Below are positions 28,072 through 36,394 of a stretch of DNA of 64,000 nucleotides, one piece after another. A program made the position numbers and the translations under genes. The notes under the pieces were generated by a model. The model was given only the letters and a program-made list of their open reading frames with translations. It was not told the origin of the DNA and did not search any database. Source of the DNA: Hyphomonadaceae bacterium BRH_c29 (GTDB lineage Bacteria; Pseudomonadota; Alphaproteobacteria; Caulobacterales; Hyphomonadaceae); contig LADW01000053.1 in the NCBI GenBank assembly GCA_000961695.1, forward strand, positions 1 through 64,000, read 5' to 3'. Position 1 is the first letter of the stretch, and each line of letters opens with the position of its first letter.

Positions 28072-29535
28072 CTAGTCCTCGTAATTGTCGGCAATCCAGC
28101 GATCCAGCAGGCGCGGGCCGAAGCCGGAGGCCCAGCTGACGTCCAGAGCCGATTTCTCACCTTCGACCCAGGCAGCGCCGGCAATGTCGATGTGCGCCCA
28201 TTTCACGCCATCCTTGATGAAGCGCTTCAGGAACTGAGCCGCCGTGATCGAACCCGCCGCGCGGCCGCCAATGTTACGCATGTCCGCGAATTTCGACTTC
28301 AGCAGCGCGTCATATTCCGGGCCCATCGGCATGCGCCAGACGCGCTCGCCTTCGGTGAGTCCGGATTTGGTCAGCTCATCCGCCAGATCGTCGCTGTTGG
28401 TGAACAGGCCGGCATGGTGATGGCCGAGCGAGATCACGATGGCACCTGTCAGCGTGGCAAGGTCCACGATCGCTTTCGGTTTGAAGTGTTCCTGCGCATA
28501 CCAGAGCACATCGCAGAGAACGAGGCGGCCTTCGGCATCCGTGTTCTGGACTTCGATGGTCTGGCCGGAAGCGGACTTGAGAATGTCACCAGGGCGGATC
28601 GCGTTGCCGTCCGGCATGTTCTCGACCAGGCCGATCAGGCCGACCACGTTGACCTTGGCCTTGCGTTCAGCGAGCGCCCGGATCGTGCCGGTCACAGCCG
28701 CTGCACCGCCCATATCGCCGCGCATCTCTTCCATGCCAGGGCCCGGCTTCAGCGAGATACCACCGGTATCAAAGCAGACGCCCTTGCCGACCAGGATCAC
28801 CGGATCCTCGCCGTCCTTGCCGCCATTCCATTTCATGATGCCGAGCTGGCTTTCACGCACAGACCCCTGGCCGACGCCGAGAAGCGAGTGCATGCCCAGC
28901 TTCGCCATCTGCTTCTCGCCAAGGATTTCCACCTCGACGCCAAGTTCTGCCAGGTCCTTGATCTTGGCCGCAAAGCTCTCCGGATAGAGGTCGTTCGGCG
29001 GCATGTTGACGAGATCGCGTGCCAGCATGGTGCCTTCAGCTGCGGCTTCGAGCGGCGCAAACGCCGCTTTGGCGGCCTTCACATCGTCGACCACGAAGGA
29101 AACCGCATTCAGGCTCGGCTTCTGGTCAGCCTTGAGCTTGGTGAAATAGGTGTCGAACCGGTAGGCGGCGAGCTTGGCGCCGACGCCCAGACGGGCCGCA
29201 TCTTCAGCAGAACCGGCATGGATCGCGATCGATTTGAAGCCGCTCATGTTGAATGCCTTCACCAGATTGGCACCGAGCCCCTCGAGAACGCGGGCATCGC
29301 GCTTCCTGGGCTTGCCACCGCCGATCAGGATCGCACGGCGAGCGTCGGCGCCTTTTGGCAGCACAACGATCGCCTGCTGGTCCTTCTTGCCGGTGAACCG
29401 GCCGTCAATGGCTGCGGACAAGAGGCCGCCCGTGGCTTCATCCAGGGGTGCAGCCACCTCAGGCAGACCGCCGTCTTCATCGACGATAAAAGCGAAAACA
29501 TCTGCCTTTGCGGCATCTGTGAAGGTGATTTTCAT
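28072..29535 (-). CDS. pepA: Leucyl aminopeptidase (M17)
   Basis: 487 residues: an N-terminal macro-like domain and a C-terminal catalytic domain with two-metal ligands in VGKGVCFDTGG, MRGDMGGAA and the signature NTDAEGRL. It cleaves N-terminal residues from peptides; in some bacteria PepA also binds DNA. It is the first gene of pepA-holC-GNAT and is divergent from lptF across a region with a strong inverted repeat. Confidence 0.96.
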   Translation of the reverse strand: MKITFTDAAKADVFAFIVDEDGGLPEVAAPLDEATGGLLSAAIDGRFTGKKDQQAIVVLPKGADARRAILIGGGKPRKRDARVLEGLGANLVKAFNMSGFKSIAIHAGSAEDAARLGVGAKLAAYRFDTYFTKLKADQKPSLNAVSFVVDDVKAAKAAFAPLEAAAEGTMLARDLVNMPPNDLYPESFAAKIKDLAELGVEVEILGEKQMAKLGMHSLLGVGQGSVRESQLGIMKWNGGKDGEDPVILVGKGVCFDTGGISLKPGPGMEEMRGDMGGAAAVTGTIRALAERKAKVNVVGLIGLVENMPDGNAIRPGDILKSASGQTIEVQNTDAEGRLVLCDVLWYAQEHFKPKAIVDLATLTGAIVISLGHHHAGLFTNSDDLADELTKSGLTEGERVWRMPMGPEYDALLKSKFADMRNIGGRAAGSITAAQFLKRFIKDGVKWAHIDIAGAAWVEGEKSALDVSWASGFGPRLLDRWIADNYED

Positions 29536-29598
29536 GTGAGGAATCTCCGTTTGAGACGGAAACTAAGCATCGACGCGCGCAGCGCAACTCGCTAGCTA

Positions 29599-29641
29599 GG
29601 GAAAATATGCCCAACAGCTGCCAATATATGCTTATTTTCCC
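29599..29641. promoter_or_regulatory. 9-bp perfect inverted repeat between pepA and lptF
   Basis: GGGAAAATA (29599-29607) and TATTTTCCC (29633-29641) are perfect inverse copies separated by 25 bases. Past one mismatch, two more pairs (GC) extend the match to 11 of 12. It is the AT-rich core of the divergent promoter region, 15 bases before the lptF ATG. It could be an operator for a dimeric regulator or a hairpin in the lptF leader. Confidence 0.4.
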
Positions 29642-29656
29642 GGCACGTGACGCTGC

Positions 29657-30799
29657 ATGACGAAAGTACAGTCGTACCTGTTCTATGAGGTCCTCCGGGC
29701 GGTCGCGATCATTGTCGGCGGCCTGGCTCTGCTTGCCCTGCTCGCACAGGGCCTGTCGCGCACCGACCTGATCCTCGAGAACCGGCAGTCCGCCCTGACT
29801 TATTTTTATATTGTCATGCTGGGCGCGCCGCAGATCATTGCCTTGTTGACCCCGCTGGCTCTGTTCGTGGCCGGGGTCTGGTCCCTGAACCGGATCCACA
29901 AGGATAGCGAAATCGTCGTGGCGCAGGCCGCCGGCATGACGCGCTGGCAGATCGCCTCTCCCATCATGCGCCTGGCCGTGCTCTGCGCGATTGCACATCT
30001 CGGCGTGAACCTCTGGGTCCAGCCGCTGGCTCAGCGGGCCATGCGGGAGACCGTGGCGGTCGCGCGGGCAGACCTTGCCGCGGCCCTGATCCGGCCGGGC
30101 CAGTTCACGACCAATGGGGACCGCCTGACATTCTATGCGCGCGAGCAGGTTAGCGGCGAACTGCGCGGGGTCCTCATTTCAGACATGACAGACCCCGAGT
30201 TTCCGACCGATATCCTGGCGCGAAGTGCGGCGCTGGTGCAGGTGGACAACCGGCCGACCCTTTTGCTGAGAGACGCGATCAGCATGCAGCTTGACGAGAA
30301 CCAGCAACTCTCGATCCTCGAATTCGCGCAATACCCGTTCGATCTCAGCGACTACATGAAAGAGGACTCCGACCTCGCGCTGAAGGCGTCGGACAAGTTC
30401 CTGCATGAACTCTTCTTCGTCGACCGGACCAATTATTTTGAGCTGAAGGACGCCGATACGTTGCTGGCGGAGGCCAATACCCGCCTTACATCGCCGCTTC
30501 TGAACATCGTCATGGCGCTCATCGCGGTCATTGCTGTGCTCGGCGGGGATTTCAGCCGAAAAGGCTACTCGAAGCGGATCGGCGTTGCCTCTGCGGCGGC
30601 GATCACAGTGTTGATTGTCCAGCTGGCCGCCCAATCTGCAGCGGCCGGCGATCCGGTCATGAACGTCCTGCAATGGGTCCTGCCCATCAGCGTCACTGCG
30701 GCGCTCAGCTATATCTATTTCTCGCGCGGGCGGCGTCTCGGCAAACTTGAGCGGCCGGGCATTGACCGGTTGCCCGGAAACGGCGGAGCGCCCGCCTGA
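29657..30799 (+). CDS. lptF: LPS export ABC transporter permease LptF
   Basis: 380 residues with six predicted transmembrane segments (three at each end) around a periplasmic jellyroll domain. It belongs to the YjgP/YjgQ family, with the amphipathic coupling segment SEIVVAQAAGMTRWQI. With LptG and LptB2 it extracts LPS from the inner membrane. Its TGA overlaps the lptG ATG. Confidence 0.93.
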   Translation: MTKVQSYLFYEVLRAVAIIVGGLALLALLAQGLSRTDLILENRQSALTYFYIVMLGAPQIIALLTPLALFVAGVWSLNRIHKDSEIVVAQAAGMTRWQIASPIMRLAVLCAIAHLGVNLWVQPLAQRAMRETVAVARADLAAALIRPGQFTTNGDRLTFYAREQVSGELRGVLISDMTDPEFPTDILARSAALVQVDNRPTLLLRDAISMQLDENQQLSILEFAQYPFDLSDYMKEDSDLALKASDKFLHELFFVDRTNYFELKDADTLLAEANTRLTSPLLNIVMALIAVIAVLGGDFSRKGYSKRIGVASAAAITVLIVQLAAQSAAAGDPVMNVLQWVLPISVTAALSYIYFSRGRRLGKLERPGIDRLPGNGGAPA

Positions 30800-31920
30800 T
30801 GCCGTTAGCGTCCCGCATCCAGCTTTATATCCTGCGCGAGTGCATTTCGGGCCTCGTGCTTGTGCTGGGCATTCTGCTGATCGCCATCCTGATGATCGAC
30901 GTGGTCGAACAGCTGCGGACCGTTGGCGGTGATGTCAGCCTCAGCCTGATGGGCGCCTTGCGGCTGTCCCTGATGAAACTGCCCCAAATCCTGGAGCAAA
31001 CCCTGCCCTTCGGCCTGCTGGTTGCCTCCATGATGGCCTTCACACGCCTCAACCGGCGTTCGGAACTGTCGATCATCCGGGCGAGCGGCATATCGGCCTG
31101 GCGCTTCCTTGCCCCCGTGATTGCGCTCGGTCTGATCGTCGGGATCGCGACGACCACCATGTTGAATCCGTTCGCAGCGAAGCTGACTGAGTCCTTTGAA
31201 GTCACCCGCGCGCAAATCCTCGATAAGGGGCGGACCGCCATGGCGGTGTCGGACTCGGGTGTCTGGCTGCGTCAGGGAGATGACACCAGCCAGATCGTGA
31301 TCCACGCCGAGCATGTCGACCAGGGCGGCGTCGTGTTGCGGAATGTGAAGATGATCGAAGAAGAGCGCCTCTATTCGGGCAGCCAGCCGACCAATGACTT
31401 CGCCTTTGCCCGCCGCATCGATGCGGAGCGCGCCACGCTGCGCGACGGGTTCTGGCAACTGGAAAATGTTGTCGAGAATCTCCCCAACATGCCGCCCGAG
31501 CGGAAGGCCAATCTGGCGATTCCGTCCTCACTCGATGCCGTGACACTGTTCGACAAGTTCGCCTCGCCCAACACGATCGGTTTCTGGCGCCTGCCGCGTT
31601 TCATCCGCCAGACACAGGCCGCCGGGCTCGACGCGTCCCGCTACCGGATGCGCTGGCACGCCCTGATGGCGACGCCGGCGCTGTTCGTCGCGATGTCCCT
31701 CATCGGAGCAGTCGTTTGCCTGCGTTTGCAGCGCATGGGCGGCACATCGCAGCTGCTCGCCATAGGCACGCTGGCCGCCATCGGGCTCTATTTCTTCACC
31801 CAGTTTTCGACCAGCCTGGGCGCCACAGGTGCAGCGCCGCCTATTGTTGCGGCGTGGAGCCCGCCCCTGTTTGTGCTGTTCTGCACGCTCGCCTACATCG
31901 CCTACCGAGAAGACGGCTGA
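30799..31920 (+). CDS. lptG: LPS export ABC transporter permease LptG
   Basis: 373 residues, same YjgP/YjgQ architecture as LptF with RSELSIIRASGISAWRFL as the coupling segment and a periplasmic beta-jellyroll between the two membrane triplets. It partners LptF and LptB. The start overlaps the lptF stop. In other alphaproteobacteria lptD usually follows, but here topA follows and lptD is 27 kb away. Confidence 0.93.
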   Translation: MPLASRIQLYILRECISGLVLVLGILLIAILMIDVVEQLRTVGGDVSLSLMGALRLSLMKLPQILEQTLPFGLLVASMMAFTRLNRRSELSIIRASGISAWRFLAPVIALGLIVGIATTTMLNPFAAKLTESFEVTRAQILDKGRTAMAVSDSGVWLRQGDDTSQIVIHAEHVDQGGVVLRNVKMIEEERLYSGSQPTNDFAFARRIDAERATLRDGFWQLENVVENLPNMPPERKANLAIPSSLDAVTLFDKFASPNTIGFWRLPRFIRQTQAAGLDASRYRMRWHALMATPALFVAMSLIGAVVCLRLQRMGGTSQLLAIGTLAAIGLYFFTQFSTSLGATGAAPPIVAAWSPPLFVLFCTLAYIAYREDG

Positions 31921-31988
31921 CGCGCATCCAGCCTTGACATTGCCTTGGCGTCGCGGCCATCACTCGCGCCCTTGAAGAGGTACCGTGC

Positions 31989-34595
31989 ATGAAACTTGTC
32001 GTCGTCGAGTCGCCCGCCAAGGCCAAAACGATCAACAAATACCTCGGCAAGGACTATAAAGTCCTGGCCTCCTACGGGCATATCCGGGACCTGCCGTCCA
32101 AGAATGGCTCGGTCGATCCGGACAATGACTTCGAGATGGTCTGGGAGGCTGACTCCAAGTCGGCCAAGCGGATCTCCGACATTGCCAACGCCCTGAAGGA
32201 CGCTGACACACTGATCCTCGCGACCGACCCGGATCGCGAAGGGGAAGCCATTTCCTGGCACCTGGTCGAAGCCCTGAAGAAGCGCCGCGCGCTCAAGAAA
32301 GACATGCATGTCGAGCGCGTCGTCTTCAACGCGATTACCAAGAACGCCGTCACGACTGCCATGGAACATCCGCGCCAGATCGATGCCGAACTGGTCGATG
32401 CCTACCTTGCCCGCCGCGCGCTGGACTATCTCGTCGGCTTCAATCTCTCCCCGGTTCTGTGGCGCAAGCTGCCCGGCTCCCGCTCTGCCGGCCGGGTTCA
32501 GTCGGTTGCGCTGCGCATCGTCTGCGACCGCGAGAACGAAATCGAGATGTTCAAGCCGCAGGAATACTGGTCCGTCGAGGCCGACCTGCGCGCGCCCGAT
32601 GGCACGGACTTCAAAGTCCGCCTGCACGCGCTGGACGGCACGACGCTGAAGAAGTTCACGCTCGGCAACGAGGGCGATGCCCAGAAGGCGCTCGAGGCCG
32701 TGCGCGTCGGCGGGTACACGGTCAGCTCGATTGAGGCGAAGCCCGTCAAGCGCAACCCGGCGCCGCCCTTCATTACCTCGACGCTGCAGCAGGAAGCTTC
32801 CCGCAAGCTGGGTTTCGGCGCCAAGCGCACAATGCAGGCCGCCCAGAAGCTCTACGAAGAAGGCCGCATCACCTATATGCGTACCGACGGCGTGAACATG
32901 GCCGAAGAAGCCTATGTCGCCGCCCGCACCATGATCCAGTCAAACTATGGCGCCCGCTATCTGCCGGAAAAGACGCGCTACTATACGTCCAAGGCCAAGA
33001 ACGCCCAGGAGGCGCACGAAGCCATCCGTCCGACAGACTTCGATCTGCGCCCGGAACAGTATCATGGCGACGATGACCTGCGGAAACTCTACACGCTGAT
33101 CTGGCGCCGCGCTGTGGCCTCCCAGATGGAAGCGGCCGTGTTCGAGCGGACCACGATTGACCTGACTTCCAAGGACAAGCGCGCCATGGTTCGTGCGACC
33201 GGTCAGGTCGTTGTGTTCGATGGCTATATCAAACTCTACACCGAAGGCCGCGACGCCGGCGACGAAGACGAGGACCGTGAAGGCCTGCTGCCCAAGATGG
33301 CCGAAGGCCAGCACGCAGACCTGCTGAAGGCCGACGCCAACCAGCACTTCACAGCGCCGCCACCGCGTTTCACCGAAGCCTCGCTGGTCAAGCGCCTTGA
33401 AGAACTCGGCATTGGCCGCCCGTCGACCTATGCCTCGACCCTGTCGACGCTGGAAGATCGCGGCTATGTCCGCATCGAGAACAAATCCCTGATCCCGGAA
33501 GACAAGGGCCGCCTCGTGACGGCTTTCCTCGAAAACTTCTTCCAGCGCTATGTGGAATATGATTTCACGGCGGGCCTGGAAGAAAAGCTCGACGTCATTT
33601 CTGATGGCAAGCTCGACTGGAAAGCCTTCCTGCGGGAATTCTGGCTCCAGTTCGCGGCTGACATCGATCAGACCAAGGATCTGCGCGTCTCGCACGTACT
33701 GGACGCCCTGAACGTGGCGCTCGCTGCGCACGTCTTCCCGAGCCAGGATGCTGATGGCAATCCGATTGAGAACCCGCGCCTCTGCCCGCTCTGCAAAGAG
33801 GGCGAACTGTCGATGAAGCTCGGCAAGTTCGGCGCTTTCGTCGGCTGCTCGCGCCACCCGGAATGCAAATATACCCGCCAGTTCTCTGCCGATGGTGGTG
33901 AAGCGGGCTTCATCAATCCGGACGGCAACGAACTCGGCGTGCATCCCGATACGGGCGAGACGATCTGGCTGAAGTCCGGCCGGTTCGGGCCTTACGTAGA
34001 GATGGCGAATGGCGAGAAGCCCAAGCGCGCCTCTCTCACAAAGAATGACACGCCGGAAACCCTGACGGTCGACCGCGCGGTCGAACTGCTCTCCCTGCCG
34101 CGCGAAGTAGGTCCGCACCCGGAAGATGGCGAGATGATGTACGCCAATTTCGGCCGCTTCGGTCCCTACGTTCAGCACGGCAAGACCTATGCGAATCTGA
34201 AAGACCCGAACGAAGTCTTCACCATCGGCGTCAACCGCGCCGTTGTCCTGATCGCCGAAAAGAAGGCCCGTGCCGGCGCACGCGGCGGCGCAGCCGCGCT
34301 GAAGGTGCTGGGTGACCACCCGGATGGCGGCCCGATTGAAGTCTTCGAAGGCCGCTATGGCCCCTATGTGAAGCATGGCAAAACCAACGCCACCCTTCCC
34401 AAGGACATGACGCCCGACGTCGTCACGCTGGAACAGGCCATCGAGCTGGTCAACGCGAAGGCGGCCCAGGGCGGCGGCAAGAAGAAAGCTGCGCCGAAGA
34501 AAGCTGCGGCAAAGAAACCCGCCGCCAAAAAGCCTGCGGCCAAGAAGAAGGCGCCCGCCAAGAAGGCTGCCAAGCCGAAACCATCGGAGAGCTGA
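31989..34595 (+). CDS. topA: DNA topoisomerase I
   Basis: 868 residues. The Toprim domain begins VVVESPAKAKTI, with the acidic DPDREGEAISWH. The catalytic tyrosine is Y296 in ITYMRTDGV. One C4 zinc ribbon (CPLCKEGELSMKLGKFGAF... HPEC) and several topo C-terminal repeats with GRFGPYV follow, then a Lys/Ala/Pro-rich tail (about 835-868). It relaxes negative supercoils. It lies after lptG with a 68-base gap. Confidence 0.97.
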   Translation: MKLVVVESPAKAKTINKYLGKDYKVLASYGHIRDLPSKNGSVDPDNDFEMVWEADSKSAKRISDIANALKDADTLILATDPDREGEAISWHLVEALKKRRALKKDMHVERVVFNAITKNAVTTAMEHPRQIDAELVDAYLARRALDYLVGFNLSPVLWRKLPGSRSAGRVQSVALRIVCDRENEIEMFKPQEYWSVEADLRAPDGTDFKVRLHALDGTTLKKFTLGNEGDAQKALEAVRVGGYTVSSIEAKPVKRNPAPPFITSTLQQEASRKLGFGAKRTMQAAQKLYEEGRITYMRTDGVNMAEEAYVAARTMIQSNYGARYLPEKTRYYTSKAKNAQEAHEAIRPTDFDLRPEQYHGDDDLRKLYTLIWRRAVASQMEAAVFERTTIDLTSKDKRAMVRATGQVVVFDGYIKLYTEGRDAGDEDEDREGLLPKMAEGQHADLLKADANQHFTAPPPRFTEASLVKRLEELGIGRPSTYASTLSTLEDRGYVRIENKSLIPEDKGRLVTAFLENFFQRYVEYDFTAGLEEKLDVISDGKLDWKAFLREFWLQFAADIDQTKDLRVSHVLDALNVALAAHVFPSQDADGNPIENPRLCPLCKEGELSMKLGKFGAFVGCSRHPECKYTRQFSADGGEAGFINPDGNELGVHPDTGETIWLKSGRFGPYVEMANGEKPKRASLTKNDTPETLTVDRAVELLSLPREVGPHPEDGEMMYANFGRFGPYVQHGKTYANLKDPNEVFTIGVNRAVVLIAEKKARAGARGGAAALKVLGDHPDGGPIEVFEGRYGPYVKHGKTNATLPKDMTPDVVTLEQAIELVNAKAAQGGGKKKAAPKKAAAKKPAAKKPAAKKKAPAKKAAKPKPSES

Positions 34596-34626
34596 CGAAG
34601 CGGCGCTTCGCGGCAGGCAAACCCAC

Positions 34627-35370
34627 ATGACAGGCAAGCACGTCTTCGTCTTCTTCGGGGTCGCCACACTGGCGGCTGTCCTGGTCTCGCAGGCCCTCTC
34701 GCGGCCTATGGCCGAGGCGCGCACCCTGCCCCCGCGCAGCCAGCGGCCAGTCACTGCCGCCCCGGCTGAAACCGATATAGAGACCCTCGTGCGCCTCAGC
34801 AGTGTCGCGCCAGCCGTGCTCGCCTTCGGGGTCGAACGCCAGACCCATCTGAACGCGCTGAAGGCCTGCCCCGGCCTCGCCCCCGCCCATGCCGAAGGCG
34901 TCGACCGCAACCTTGTCGTGACCCGGTTCAAGCCGCAGGTCCTGATCGCCGGATCGGTGCGCCTCTCCTCGGCGCCTGTCAGTGGCGGATGCATCTCATC
35001 CGAATTCGGGTATCGCCGGGGCCGCCTGCACAAGGGCGTGGACTATTTCAGCAAAGTGCCCGTGCCGGTCTTCGCGGCGGGCGACGGCAAGGTCCGCAAG
35101 CTCGAATACCGGGCCGACTATGGCAACATGATCGTCATCGACCATGGGCACGGCGTCTACACGCGCTACGCCCACCTGGAATCCTTCGGCCATGTCCGGA
35201 AGGGCGATCCCGTCCGGGCCGGAGACTTCATCGGCAGGATGGGCAACACGGCAGACATCGTCCTGCCCCGCCACCTCCACTATGAAATCCTCACCGGCCG
35301 CTGGGGCCTCAACACAGGCTCTTTCGCGCTCACCCCTGTGGACGTGATGACGCTTCCGGCGGCGGAGTAG
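34627..35370 (+). CDS. M23-family (LytM) metallopeptidase, membrane-anchored
   Basis: 247 residues: one N-terminal hydrophobic segment (about 4-22) as signal or anchor, a linker, and a peptidase_M23 domain (about 125-235). The zinc ligands appear in RGRLHKGVDYFS (His, Asp) and in HLHYEI, with the active-site histidine in YTRYAHLESFG. It probably cuts peptidoglycan cross-bridges in the periplasm. It lies 31 bases after topA, an unusual place, since rnr usually follows topA in related bacteria. Confidence 0.85.
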   Translation: MTGKHVFVFFGVATLAAVLVSQALSRPMAEARTLPPRSQRPVTAAPAETDIETLVRLSSVAPAVLAFGVERQTHLNALKACPGLAPAHAEGVDRNLVVTRFKPQVLIAGSVRLSSAPVSGGCISSEFGYRRGRLHKGVDYFSKVPVPVFAAGDGKVRKLEYRADYGNMIVIDHGHGVYTRYAHLESFGHVRKGDPVRAGDFIGRMGNTADIVLPRHLHYEILTGRWGLNTGSFALTPVDVMTLPAAE

Positions 35371-35519
35371 CGAGGCGTTGGAAGCCAGCGCCTGCGCGCT
35401 CGGGTCGCTAAAAATCATTCCCCAAAATCAAGAAATGAGTTGGCATCAGCAGAATAGCTTGCAATTCCGGGTTGGGTTGCACGTCGCCGACGAAAGGTGA
35501 CGGAAATGGAAAAACCGGA

Positions 35520-36317
35520 ATGTCTGCTTGGTCCCAAATCTTGCCTTTTCTAAGCATCCTACCGGCCATACTGGTAATCTATAGTTTTTTCGGCAAAAAA
35601 TCTCGCAAACCCGGACGGCGGCGACTTGGCACGCGCGGTAGGCAGCTATTAACGGAGCAAATCCCGATCCTTGGCCATCTCTCTGAGACGCAGACCGAGA
35701 AACTTTTTGAGCAAGTGATCCAGCTCAGAAAGGATTGCGCCTTCTACATCGGATTGGGGGATCCCCCCACATCGAGCGGGTTTGCCAAGATCAAATCCGA
35801 CGAACACGCAATCTTTCTGGGGCAGCTGTCGTTGCTGACCCTTTTCCGTGGGGCCGAGTTTCCAACGAATGTGTTTCCCGTTGCTGTAACGTCCGACATA
35901 ATCGTCCAAACGGACCCGATCATTCAGGGCAGTCTCGGAACTGTGTATCCGAGAACCGTCATGAGGAACGACATCGCGCTAAACTCTGTTTTGAACGCAC
36001 TGGGTCTATCTGCTTTCGCCTTTCAGATCGCAAAATTCATGGACCATCCGAATTTGTCGTCCGCCACGGCCGAGCACCGGAAGGAATACGATGGGTTTGT
36101 TGCTGCGATCGAGAGAGCCTACCAGGAAATAGTAGTGGAGCCGGCACTGGCATTCGAAAGGGAAACCGGAGAATTGCCGGAGGCGCCCACACCCTTTGAG
36201 TTCCTTCTTGAACAACAACAGAAGTTTTTCGGCTCATTTGCGGAATATGAAACAATACCGCCGGACGTGCGTGTCGTGCTGGACGCCTTCTACGGTGGGC
36301 GGCATCAGATTCACTGA
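35520..36317 (+). CDS. MtfA-like membrane-anchored protein without the HExxH zinc motif
   Basis: 265 residues from the ATG before SAWSQILPFL; a TTG further upstream is possible. One N-terminal transmembrane helix and a basic segment precede a domain whose layout resembles MtfA (Mlc titration factor, M90): IPILGHLSETQTEKLF, SDEHAIFLGQLSLLTL, TNVFPVAV, then TPFEFLLEQQQKFF and VRVVLDAFYG. Where MtfA has NVVLHEFAH the protein has DIALNSVLNALG, so both histidines and the glutamate are gone. Its first 120 bases are about 51% GC by hand count, below its neighbours, suggesting recent arrival. Assignment is tentative; no function is claimed. Confidence 0.45.
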   Translation: MSAWSQILPFLSILPAILVIYSFFGKKSRKPGRRRLGTRGRQLLTEQIPILGHLSETQTEKLFEQVIQLRKDCAFYIGLGDPPTSSGFAKIKSDEHAIFLGQLSLLTLFRGAEFPTNVFPVAVTSDIIVQTDPIIQGSLGTVYPRTVMRNDIALNSVLNALGLSAFAFQIAKFMDHPNLSSATAEHRKEYDGFVAAIERAYQEIVVEPALAFERETGELPEAPTPFEFLLEQQQKFFGSFAEYETIPPDVRVVLDAFYGGRHQIH

Positions 36318-36394
36318 CCTTCGATCCGGCTCTGGCCAGATACGGGAATTCCCCACCGCAAATCCCCCGCGCATTTCCCGCCGATTCGGCCTAT

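Noticed and set aside
27868-29595. 575-codon open frame on the plus strand opposite pepA
   Set aside because: pepA on the minus strand has all family motifs. The antisense frame is open only because of high third-position GC and shows no known domain.
32940-35033. 697-codon minus-strand frame opposite topA and the M23 gene
   Set aside because: It crosses two well-supported genes on the plus strand and has no recognisable domain, so it is a GC shadow.
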